64,000 bases of DNA, from the NCBI RefSeq assembly GCF_042646085.1, contig NZ_JBHRSZ010000004.1, positions 372,001-436,000 on the forward strand, read 5' to 3'. The notes under the pieces were generated by a model, which saw nothing but the letters and a program-made list of their open reading frames with translations, searched no databases and had not been told where the DNA came from. Shown here piece by piece: positions 1 through 7,668 of the stretch (position 1 is its first letter; every line of letters begins with the position of its first letter). The position numbers and the translations under genes were made by a program. This stretch comes from Litoribrevibacter euphylliae (lineage in GTDB: Bacteria; Pseudomonadota; Gammaproteobacteria; Pseudomonadales; Litoribrevibacteraceae).

Positions 1-1
1 T

Positions 2-361
2 TATTCTCTTGGTATCAAGCTCGGTTGGAGTTATGGCGACGAGTTTGATCATGCGAAAGAAGCAGAATTATTTTCTATAATAGATGGCGATACCAAACAA
101 CTGTATGCGCTTTTGGATGCCAAACGTTTGGATGCCGTGGTGGATAATGACTTAGCTGCACAACGTTTAATCCCTAAGCTGAACTTATCACACGAATTAG
201 AAAGCTTGTCGGAGCCTTTGCTGTTGGCCAACATTTATTTGGCGACTCAAAAGGGTCGTGATCCAGAGTTTCTGGCTGCTTTTAATCGAAGTCTGAAAAA
301 ATTGAAAAGCAGCAATCGTCTAGCGGAAATACAGGCCCGGTTTCGCGAAACGATGAATTAG
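2..361 (+). CDS. Periplasmic solute-binding protein, family 3 (C-terminal part)
   Basis: The reading frame is open from the left window edge, so only the last ~119 residues are seen. The visible part has the end of a bacterial family 3 extracellular solute-binding fold: a segment ending LLDAKRLDAVVDND (the hinge-side helix and strand of lobe II), then LLANIYLATQKG, then the usual closing helix FLAAFNRSLKKLKSS. Proteins of this family bind amino acids or similar small ligands in the periplasm, for an ABC importer or a sensor. The ligand cannot be read from this fragment. No permease or ATPase gene follows; the next gene is an AraC regulator on the other strand. A complete protein of the same family lies at 61038-61835. 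Confidence 0.7.
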   Translation, partial: YSLGIKLGWSYGDEFDHAKEAELFSIIDGDTKQLYALLDAKRLDAVVDNDLAAQRLIPKLNLSHELESLSEPLLLANIYLATQKGRDPEFLAAFNRSLKKLKSSNRLAEIQARFRETMN

Positions 362-383
362 GCCCCTTAATGTTGTTTCCTAC

Positions 384-1391
384 TTAATGTTGCTTTCTAA
401 AGGTTCCCGGGTTCACATCCGTCCATCGCTTAAATGCTTTGTAAAAGGCACTGTTATCTGTAAAACCAAGCAAGTCGGTGATTTCATACAAAGGCACGGT
501 GGTTTCTGAAAGATAGTGACGTGCTAAACGCTCCCGAACATCATCTAGAATTTTCTGGAAATTAGTGCCCTCATCAGAGAGCCGACGTTGCAGGCTTTTT
601 TCGCTCATGTTTAGCGTTTTAGCAATTAAAGGTCGATGGAACGACTGGCTGTTGAGTCGCTGTTCGATCAGCAGCGCAACTTGCTGGCGAGTGCTGTTTT
701 GCTGTTTGAGGGCGTTCAAGCGTTGTTGAGCGTGAATCTCATGCATCTGACAAAGTTCTTCATCGGCTTCTAACAAGGGTAATGTCAGGATTTCTTGATG
801 CATCAAGATACCATCGAAGCTCTGATTGTAATTCGGTGTAACCTTAAACACCCTTTGATACTCTTCGTCACTTTGCGGTGCAGGGCGATTCAAAGAGACC
901 TCACAGGGGCTGATTTCTTTACCTGTCGTCCAACGGGCAAATGCCAGCAATGCAGCGAAGACCGCATCAATTTGATGGTAATAAAAAGGCAAGGTATCCG
1001 GTTTTTGGTGATAGACCAGCCAGACGCCTTTTTTGCTGGGTAATTTCTGAAAAATACCGCCATCACTTATCAGCCGTTGATACTGATTCAATCGGTCTAA
1101 GGCATCGTTGAGCGTAGCGGAGTTCATTAGCGTATAGCCCACGATGTGAAAGGTTCCTGGGCGTACTTGTTCTCCGAAGTGCAGCCCAAAGAAAGGGTCG
1201 TTGGCGTTCTTGATACATGCGCCCCAAAGTCGAACGGTTTGATCCATCGAAAGTCGTCTGTTACCAGAGAATTCATCGGGATTCAGTTCGGCGTTTTTTA
1301 GAATCTGAACCTGTTTTTCCTGAGATTCACTGGTGAACTCCAAAATACTTTTTGCCCAGTTCAAAGATACTGTGATGTCGCCAGGTGTCAT
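384..1391 (-). CDS. AraC-family transcriptional regulator
   Basis: This 335-residue protein has the architecture of AraC regulators with an Arabinose_bd-type N-terminal ligand domain (about residues 20-210) and a C-terminal AraC helix-turn-helix pair (about 240-333). The second helix-turn-helix shows ITDLLGFTDNSAFYKAFKRW followed by NPGTFRK, the family signature. It reads away from the FAD dehydrogenase at 1550, with about 160 bases between, so control of that divergent operon is the simplest inference. The palindrome at 1452-1464 sits in this gap. Regulators of this subfamily often sense fatty acids, amino acids or other small metabolites; the ligand is not visible here. Confidence 0.88.
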   Translation of the reverse strand: MTPGDITVSLNWAKSILEFTSESQEKQVQILKNAELNPDEFSGNRRLSMDQTVRLWGACIKNANDPFFGLHFGEQVRPGTFHIVGYTLMNSATLNDALDRLNQYQRLISDGGIFQKLPSKKGVWLVYHQKPDTLPFYYHQIDAVFAALLAFARWTTGKEISPCEVSLNRPAPQSDEEYQRVFKVTPNYNQSFDGILMHQEILTLPLLEADEELCQMHEIHAQQRLNALKQQNSTRQQVALLIEQRLNSQSFHRPLIAKTLNMSEKSLQRRLSDEGTNFQKILDDVRERLARHYLSETTVPLYEITDLLGFTDNSAFYKAFKRWTDVNPGTFRKQH

Positions 1392-1451
1392 GAGTGTAGC
1401 CTCTTTATTTTTATCCTGCTGTGTCCCATGTGTGTAGTAGGTGTCTTCTTA

Positions 1452-1464
1452 GGACAATATGTCC
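1452..1464. promoter_or_regulatory. Palindrome in divergent promoter region
   Basis: GGACA-ATA-TGTCC is a perfect 5-bp inverted repeat with a 3-bp centre. It lies between the divergent AraC gene (start 1391) and the FAD dehydrogenase (start 1550). It could be an operator for the AraC protein or another dimeric regulator. A 13-bp palindrome can occur by chance, so this is a suggestion only. Confidence 0.35.
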
Positions 1465-1549
1465 GACCTCGTTGATCAATGAGCATACCAAGCTGCCGAA
1501 CTAATCTACTGAACTGAATCAATAAAACACGTCTATACGAGGTGAAAAA

Positions 1550-3160
1550 ATGACCAGTAACTATTGCTGTGATTCGGTGATTATTGGCGGTGGCGTGGCG
1601 GGAATTACGGCCGCGATTGAATTGCTGGATGCCAATAAACAGGTGATGTTGTTAGATCGGGATACGGAAGCTAATTTCGGTGGTTTGGCTAAGGAATCTT
1701 TTGGCGGCATGTTCATGGTGAATACACCGGAGCAACGATGGACTGGCATTAAAGATTCACCCGAGTTGGCACTACAAGATTGGTTGCATTTCGCTGAGTT
1801 TGATGACGATGATTACTGGCCGCGCGCGTGGGCGGAGTGCTATGTCAACGAGTCGCTGGAGATGATTTACCATTGGCTGAAAGCTAGAGGAGTATCCTTC
1901 TTCCCGGTCGTCCATTGGGTGGAACGTGGTTTGTATTCACCGGGCAATTCGGTACCGCGTTTTCATATGGTTTGGGGCACCGGCTATGGATTAATTACTG
2001 CCTTGATTGATCACCTCAATGCTCATCCCAAGCGTCATAATTTGCGCTGTTTGTTCAATCATCGAGTGGATGATGTGTTGATGAAGGGCGATCGTGTGGT
2101 TGGGTGCTGTGGCGTAGATGAGAACTCTCAAGACGCCTTTACGATCACTGCGGGTAACACGCTGGTCGCAACCGGTGGCATCAATGGCAGTCTGCAAAAG
2201 GTACGGGAACACTGGGATCCAGAGTGGCAATCAGCGCCGGATACTATTCTTAATGGCTCTCATCATTTTTCCGATGGATTGGTACATGATGCCGTATCTT
2301 CTCATGGTGCTCACATTACTCATCTGGATCGGCAGTGGAATTACGCAGCGGGCGTTCATCACCCCAGACCGAAACGTGAAAACCACGGTTTAAGTCTTGT
2401 GCCTTGTCCGTCGGCCTTATGGGTGAATGCGTTAGGTAAGCGAATCGGCCCGGAGCCTATGGTGACGGGCTTTGATACCCGGCGTTTAGTCACCCAAGTG
2501 TGTCAGCAGCCTGGCCAATTCAGTTGGCAAATCCTCAACTGGAAAATAGCGATCAAAGAGCTGGCGGTTTCTGGTTCGGAATTTAACGAATCCATTAAAA
2601 ACAAAGATTTGATGGCGTTCCTGAAAATGGCCTTGGTTGGTAATAAGAGTTTGGTGGAAGACCTGACCCAGAGTTGCTCTGATTTTATTGTGGCCGACTC
2701 TTTGAACGAATTGGTTGAGAAGATCAATGATCAAAATCAGGGCTTCAAGATGAATCGGAGCACCCTTCAAGATGAAATTATTTCGTATGATTCAATGATT
2801 AGTCGTGGAAAAACCTATCGCAATGACGACCAATTGAGACGCATAGAGCAGTTAAGGCACTACCGGGGCAATCGTCTTCGCACCTGTAAATATCAAAAGA
2901 TTCTCGATCCTGAGGCAGGGCCTTTGATTGCCATTCGTGAATTTATTCTCAGTCGAAAAAGTCTCGGCGGCTTACAGACCAACTTGAAAAGCCAAGTGCT
3001 CAACACCCAAGGTGATGTGATTCCAGGATTATACGCTGCGGGTGAAGCCTCTGGTTTCGGTGGTGGCGGTATTCATGGCAAGCGAACACTGGAAGGCACC
3101 TTTCTTGGTGGATGTATTTTAACGGCCAGGAAATCAGCGCAAGCGATGATTTATTCATAA
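1550..3160 (+). CDS. FAD-binding dehydrogenase (fumarate reductase/KstD-like flavoprotein)
   Basis: This 536-residue flavoprotein belongs to the FAD_binding_2 superfamily (fumarate reductase flavoprotein, 3-ketosteroid dehydrogenase). The N-terminus has the dinucleotide-binding loop VIIGGGVAGITAA (about residues 10-22), followed by an acidic residue closing the second strand (LLDRD). The C-terminus has GLYAAGEASGFGGGGIHGKR and TFLGGCILTARKSAQ, the second FAD-contacting region of the 'FAD-binding dehydrogenase' group. No signal peptide is seen, so it is probably cytoplasmic. The substrate is unknown. It is the first gene of a pair with the TPP enzyme 81 bases downstream and is divergent from an AraC regulator. 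Confidence 0.85.
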   Translation: MTSNYCCDSVIIGGGVAGITAAIELLDANKQVMLLDRDTEANFGGLAKESFGGMFMVNTPEQRWTGIKDSPELALQDWLHFAEFDDDDYWPRAWAECYVNESLEMIYHWLKARGVSFFPVVHWVERGLYSPGNSVPRFHMVWGTGYGLITALIDHLNAHPKRHNLRCLFNHRVDDVLMKGDRVVGCCGVDENSQDAFTITAGNTLVATGGINGSLQKVREHWDPEWQSAPDTILNGSHHFSDGLVHDAVSSHGAHITHLDRQWNYAAGVHHPRPKRENHGLSLVPCPSALWVNALGKRIGPEPMVTGFDTRRLVTQVCQQPGQFSWQILNWKIAIKELAVSGSEFNESIKNKDLMAFLKMALVGNKSLVEDLTQSCSDFIVADSLNELVEKINDQNQGFKMNRSTLQDEIISYDSMISRGKTYRNDDQLRRIEQLRHYRGNRLRTCKYQKILDPEAGPLIAIREFILSRKSLGGLQTNLKSQVLNTQGDVIPGLYAAGEASGFGGGGIHGKRTLEGTFLGGCILTARKSAQAMIYS

Positions 3161-3241
3161 AAGAACGGTCATTCATAAGATTAAGAATTCATCAAAAGGC
3201 TTTGAGACAAGCGTTAAGACATAAGCAAGAGGATCGAAACG

Positions 3242-5005
3242 ATGAAAAGAACAGGTGCGTGGTTGGCGCGTTATGCCATGGAACAGATTGGAGTGAAGCA
3301 TACTTTTGGTATCCCCGGTGTGCATAACACAGAGCTCTACGATGAACTCAATAGCTCAGAACTGATTGAACCGATTTTGGTCAGTCACGAAGGCGGTGGT
3401 GCTTTTATGGCGGATGCGGTTAGTCGCGTGTCGGATTCTATTGGAACTCTGGTAATCGTACCGGCGGCCGGTGTGGCGTATGCGGCGGCGGGTATTGGCG
3501 AGGCCTTTCTTGATGGTATTCCCATGTTGGTCATCTGTGGCGGCGTCAGAACCGACTTGGAATACACGAACCAATTACATGAGATGGATCAGCACAGCTT
3601 TATTGGTGCGTTTTGTAAGAAAACCTATTTGATTGAGAAACATCAGGACATCATTCCTACCTTTTATGAGGCTTATGAGGTGGCGACTCAGGGTGAGCCA
3701 GGGCCAGTCTTTATTGAACTTCCGGTGAATCTTCAATTGTTTACTGGATATGTGGACTCGGTGGCTCCCTATCAACCTAAAGCGTCCTTGTCGTCCTTGG
3801 ATCAACATTCGTTAGATCATCATACTTTAGGTCGAGACTCGTTAGATCAAAAAGAGTTGGATCGAGCTGTAGCACTCATCGAATCGTCGGATCACCCCTG
3901 TATTTTTGCCGGCTGGGGGGCGATTAATGCCAGTGAAGAGCTCATCGAATTGGCGGAATCGCTCAATGCTCCGATCGCAACCACCTTACAAGGGTTAAGC
4001 GTGGTGCCGCATGATCATCCGCTGCATGCCGGGTTTGGCTTTGGCCCAGCAGCTGTACCAGCGGCTCAACGTGCTTTTGAATATTGTGATTGCTTGATTT
4101 CGGTTGGTACCAAATTTTCTGAAATTGCGACCGGAAGTTTTGGTATTAATCCGCCGGAAAAACTCATTCATATCGACATTAACCCCGAATCCATTGGACG
4201 TAATTTCAAACCGCAAGTGGGGGTAGTGGCGGATGCAAAAGACGCTTTGAATAAACTTAATAAACTGGTTCGCAGGAAGCCCATTTCCAAGGTGGCTTCT
4301 TTGATTCATGACCAGAAGCAAGGTTATTTAAAAGAATGGCTCGCGCATGATTCACACGACAAGGTGAATCCGGCGATTTTCTTTCAGAGTTTACGACAGC
4401 AATTACCAAGGGATGCAATCACAGTCGTGGACGATGGTAATCATACCTATCTCACGGCGGAGTTAATGCCCATTTATGGGCCGAAGCGTTTTATTTCACC
4501 CACCGACTTTAACTGCATGGGCTACAGTGTGCCTGCGGCCATTGGAGCAAAGTTAAGTCAGCCTGACAAAGAGGTGGTGACCATTGTGGGAGATGGGTGT
4601 TTTACCATGACGTGTATGGAAATCTCTACCGCAACGGCGTTGGGGCTAGGCATTGTGTATTTCGTATTTAACGATGGTGAGTTGTCTCAGATCGCCCAAG
4701 CGCAAGAGATTCCTTATAACCGTAAACCCTGTACTGGGCTGAATCGAGTGAACTTTGAAGGTGTAGCCATGGCGGTGGGGGCGAAATATATCCATCTGGA
4801 ACAGCACAGTGTAGTAGATGCGGCGATATCTCAAGCATTGACTACAGCTCGAACAGGGCAACCTGTGATTGTTGATGTTCGAGTGGATTATTCGAAGAAA
4901 ACGGCGTTCACTCAGGGCGCGGTTAAAACCAACTTTAGGCGCTTCGATCTTAAAACCAAAATAAGGATAGGCAGCCGAGCGATTAAACGAAAAGTGACCG
5001 GCTGA
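3242..5005 (+). CDS. Thiamine-diphosphate-dependent enzyme, acetolactate synthase-like
   Basis: This 587-residue protein has the three-domain order of the POX/acetolactate synthase group: N-terminal Pyr domain with the catalytic glutamate in SHEGGGAF (about E50), a central domain (about 200-335), and a C-terminal PP domain with the TPP/Mg motif VGDGCFTM followed about 25 residues later by FND. These enzymes decarboxylate 2-oxo acids and ligate or oxidise the activated aldehyde. No regulatory-subunit gene is adjacent, and the partner flavoprotein lies directly upstream, so a dedicated catabolic role is more likely than valine/isoleucine synthesis. The substrate is not evident. A ribosome-binding site (AAGAGG) precedes the ATG. 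The basic C-terminal tail is an oddity. Confidence 0.82.
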   Translation: MKRTGAWLARYAMEQIGVKHTFGIPGVHNTELYDELNSSELIEPILVSHEGGGAFMADAVSRVSDSIGTLVIVPAAGVAYAAAGIGEAFLDGIPMLVICGGVRTDLEYTNQLHEMDQHSFIGAFCKKTYLIEKHQDIIPTFYEAYEVATQGEPGPVFIELPVNLQLFTGYVDSVAPYQPKASLSSLDQHSLDHHTLGRDSLDQKELDRAVALIESSDHPCIFAGWGAINASEELIELAESLNAPIATTLQGLSVVPHDHPLHAGFGFGPAAVPAAQRAFEYCDCLISVGTKFSEIATGSFGINPPEKLIHIDINPESIGRNFKPQVGVVADAKDALNKLNKLVRRKPISKVASLIHDQKQGYLKEWLAHDSHDKVNPAIFFQSLRQQLPRDAITVVDDGNHTYLTAELMPIYGPKRFISPTDFNCMGYSVPAAIGAKLSQPDKEVVTIVGDGCFTMTCMEISTATALGLGIVYFVFNDGELSQIAQAQEIPYNRKPCTGLNRVNFEGVAMAVGAKYIHLEQHSVVDAAISQALTTARTGQPVIVDVRVDYSKKTAFTQGAVKTNFRRFDLKTKIRIGSRAIKRKVTG

Positions 5006-5010
5006 AACTA

Positions 5011-5226
5011 ATGGACGTTAAGATGCATGAACGGATTCTACTGACACAAACTATGCATCCATTAGCTTCAAAGAAGCATCCAAGAGGGAAAGAGTTCTTG
5101 GATGCGTTTAACAAGGCTCTTATTAGCGTGAAAGAGTTCAGTGTATATCGGGATGTGCCGAATGAGTATGTATTTTACCCATGTGTTTGTTTTAAAGCAG
5201 AGCCAGCATGGTTTCAGCCTTACTGA
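5011..5226 (+). pseudogene. Remnant of a solute-binding protein (C-terminal end only)
   Basis: The 71-residue frame starting five bases after the TPP-enzyme stop reads like the last helix region of a family 3 solute-binding protein: ASKKHPRGKEFLDAFNKALI then SVYRDV. Compare the equivalent ends of the genes at 2-361 (FLAAFNRSLKKLKSS) and 61038-61835 (ILNDFNQGLAKLKSNGRYQQ). The upstream ~200 residues of such a protein are absent, and the end overlaps the convergent peroxiredoxin gene by 35 bases. The most likely reading is a decayed fragment. It could also be a chance resemblance or a small novel protein. Confidence 0.4.
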
Positions 5227-5665
5227 CTTCAAAGGTTTTAGGAGGCTCAATATTCAACTGAGTGACACATCCATCTTCCACCAACATGGAATAGCGTTGA
5301 GATCGTAGTCCTCCGAATGCGCCAGTGTCCATGTCCAAACCAATGGCTTTGGTAAAATCGCCAGCGCCGTCGGCCAGCATGGTGATTTCGTCGGCGTTAT
5401 GCACTTTGCCCCATGCGTTCATCACAAATGCGTCGTTTACTGCCAGACAGATAATGTTGTCCACACCTTTGGCTTTGATCTTGTCCGCGAGAGTCACATA
5501 GCCGGGTAGGTGTTCTTCTGAGCAGGTTGGTGTAAACGCGCCTGGTACAGCAAACAGCACTACTTTCTTACCTGCAAATAAGTCTTCGGTGGTTGGACTT
5601 TGCATGCCTTCATCCGTGAGTAGTTGGAAGGTGCAGTTTGGTAAATTTTCTTCAAGTTGAATCAT
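5192..5665 (-). CDS. Peroxiredoxin, Prx5-like
   Basis: This 157-residue thiol peroxidase has the Prx5/AhpE-like active-site motif PGAFTPTCS, giving C48 as the peroxidatic cysteine. The family reduces H2O2 and organic hydroperoxides using thioredoxin or glutaredoxin. The full length, the WGKVH segment and the GGLRSQRYSMLVEDG strand match bacterial Prx5 proteins. There is no second cysteine in the usual Prx5 resolving position; the only other cysteines are C11 and those near residues 95 and 134, so a one-cysteine mechanism or an external thiol is possible. It is cytoplasmic and monocistronic. The next gene at 5794 is divergent. Confidence 0.92.
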   Translation of the reverse strand: MIQLEENLPNCTFQLLTDEGMQSPTTEDLFAGKKVVLFAVPGAFTPTCSEEHLPGYVTLADKIKAKGVDNIICLAVNDAFVMNAWGKVHNADEITMLADGAGDFTKAIGLDMDTGAFGGLRSQRYSMLVEDGCVTQLNIEPPKTFEVSKAETMLALL

Positions 5666-5793
5666 GGTGTGCGTCCTTTTCTAAGTTGAATCAAAGCTAA
5701 ATTTTGAGCTATTTAAGCTTAGCTGACCTTCGTGTTGATATCTGCTATGGTTGCGCGGTTTTTCTACCGATTCATTTATGGACGTTTCTTTCT

Positions 5794-6699
5794 ATGACCA
5801 CGCCTTCAGTAATAGAGCACATCACACGACCACAGGACATGAGTCAGAGCCAACGACTGTTTCATGGTCGAGGCCATGCGTTTGAGGGATTAGAACATGT
5901 TTGTGTTGATTGGATTGCGCCAGCCATTCTTATCACTCTGTTTAAAGAACCTGAGATTGAGTGGCTGGATCAATTGGTTTCAGGGCTGAATGAGATGTTT
6001 CCTGAGCAAGAGTCCATTCAGGTGCAATATCGTTGTCGAAAAGGTGCGCCTTTCGAAGTGAAGTCGGGCCGTGAATTAACAGAATTAGTGGCTGTTGAAG
6101 ATGGCTTGAAGTACCACATTGCATTAGGAAAAGCCCAGAACACCGGGTTGTTTCTCGATATGCTCAATGGTCGTCGCTGGTTAAGAGAGCAGAGTGCCGG
6201 TAAGAAAGTATTGAACTTGTTCTCGTATACCTGTGGCTTCTCAGTAGCCGCCATTGAAGGTGGTGCTGATTTGGTAGTGAACGTGGATATGTCCAAGGCC
6301 TCGCTGGCTACCGGCCGAGATAATCATCGCTTGAATAACCATGCGTTAGATAGGGTGGTGTTCCAAGGGGTTGATATTTTCAAATCATGGGGCCGTATCA
6401 AGAAGCCGGGGCCATACGATATTCTGGTGTCTGACCCACCAAGCTTTCAGAAAGGCAGTGTTAATATTCAACGGGATTATCACAAGATCATTCGCCGTAT
6501 TCCTGAGCTGGTGGTCGCTGGTGGCTTGGTCATGTTGTGCTTAAATTCCCCGGATCTGGACGATGAGTTCTTACTGTCGCAGGTTGCAGAGCATTGTCCT
6601 GAATGTTCATTACTTCAAAAAATTGAAAATCCGGATATCTTTAAAGATGCACAGGCAGGCAAAGGCTTGAAAGTTTATGTTTTCAAGTTTGGCGAGTAG
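5794..6699 (+). CDS. Class I SAM-dependent methyltransferase, RlmI/RlmK-like
   Basis: About 301 residues. The Rossmann methyltransferase core begins near residue 150 with motif I NLFSYTCGFSVAA, followed by VVNVDMSKASL (motif II) and the catalytic-type motif SDPPSFQ. This is the signature of the Methyltrans_SAM family that includes the 23S rRNA cytosine methyltransferase RlmI and the RlmK domain. Methylation of rRNA bases is therefore the expected role, but the target cannot be assigned. The frame opens upstream at a TTG (5704), but the first 30 residues are poor coding sequence, so the ATG at 5794 was chosen. No PUA domain is visible at the N-terminus, unlike RlmI. Confidence 0.85.
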   Translation: MTTPSVIEHITRPQDMSQSQRLFHGRGHAFEGLEHVCVDWIAPAILITLFKEPEIEWLDQLVSGLNEMFPEQESIQVQYRCRKGAPFEVKSGRELTELVAVEDGLKYHIALGKAQNTGLFLDMLNGRRWLREQSAGKKVLNLFSYTCGFSVAAIEGGADLVVNVDMSKASLATGRDNHRLNNHALDRVVFQGVDIFKSWGRIKKPGPYDILVSDPPSFQKGSVNIQRDYHKIIRRIPELVVAGGLVMLCLNSPDLDDEFLLSQVAEHCPECSLLQKIENPDIFKDAQAGKGLKVYVFKFGE

Positions 6700-6873
6700 T
6701 ACTCATCCATTGGTCGTAGAAAACTAAAGCATTGTCTGGTTCTTCCTGTATGCTCTTTGAAGATTCGTATACTCATAAATACATCAATGAAATAATCCCT
6801 GTGATTCGGCCAAAGCAATGAGTTTCAAGGACTGAAACTGTAAAAAGTGAGTGTTTAAAGAAAAGGGGGCTTT

Positions 6874-7617
6874 ATGAAAACGCAATCATTTAGTACACAG
6901 ATCTCAATCGTTGGGTTATTCGTTTGGTTGTCTTTGTTCTTTATAAACTCTGTTGTCTACGCTCAGGATGCTCGTGAACAGAATTACCTTGAACAAGCGG
7001 AATATCAAATGGCGAAATCGGAAGGGACGATTAGTGCGCTGAATCAATTCCTTCAGAAGTATCCATATTCTCGCTGGCGGGAAAAAGCTGAGTATGATCG
7101 TGATCGCTTGGCGTATATGAAAGCGGCTCAAAAAGGATCGTCTGCCGCTGTTCAGGAGTTTATGCGTTTGTATCCGAACAGTGCTTGGTTACCTAAGGCC
7201 CAGTTTATGCTGAATCGTTTAAAGAAAGATGAAGCCTCTAGAGGGGGTCGACAAACCAGCCCTGAAGGTAATACCCCGGCTAACGAAGGGATAACTCAAA
7301 CCAGAACAGAAAAGCCCAGTCGCTATAAGAAACCCGAACCTAGGTCAGGGCAAGACAGTGTTACGCGCGCGTTGGCCATTTATGGTGATCGCCGTGCTGA
7401 AAAGCAAAAGCTCAAGGAAGAAGAATTAAAAGTTAAGCAGGAACAGGCAAATCATCAGCATGAATGTAATCGTATGAAAGACAGCATTCGCAGATTAGGT
7501 GAGCGCGTCAATTGGTATGATTTGGATGAGAAAGGCAACCGAAAGTTCATACCGGAAGATCAGGTTCAGCAAGCCAAGCAACGCTTGATTCAGCGATACA
7601 ACCAACAGTGTGGCTAA
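6874..7617 (+). CDS. Secreted protein with TPR-like repeats, function unknown
   Basis: This 247-residue protein starts with a signal peptide (hydrophobic ISIVGLFVWLSLFF, cleavage expected after VVYA near residue 30). Two BamD/YbgF-like helical repeat units follow (about 35-110), each ending in a 'FLQKYPYSRW...A' or 'FMRLYPNSAW..KA' pattern typical of tetratricopeptide proteins that handle envelope cargo. The middle (115-165) is polar and low in complexity. The C-terminal part is charged, with two cysteines bracketing CNRMKDSIRRLGERVNWYD, which could form a disulfide in the periplasm. A good ribosome-binding site (AGGGGG) precedes the ATG. It stands alone between the methyltransferase and the convergent EAL gene. 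I do not recognise a named family. Confidence 0.7.
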   Translation: MKTQSFSTQISIVGLFVWLSLFFINSVVYAQDAREQNYLEQAEYQMAKSEGTISALNQFLQKYPYSRWREKAEYDRDRLAYMKAAQKGSSAAVQEFMRLYPNSAWLPKAQFMLNRLKKDEASRGGRQTSPEGNTPANEGITQTRTEKPSRYKKPEPRSGQDSVTRALAIYGDRRAEKQKLKEEELKVKQEQANHQHECNRMKDSIRRLGERVNWYDLDEKGNRKFIPEDQVQQAKQRLIQRYNQQCG

Positions 7618-7668
7618 TCCTTTGAGCTGATTAGCTGTAGTCGTTCAGGTGAGTTGTGGTAGTTCAGG

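Noticed and set aside
3112..3327. Plus-strand 71-codon frame across the FAD/TPP gene junction
   Set aside because: It overlaps the ends of two well-supported genes in another frame and shows no family features.
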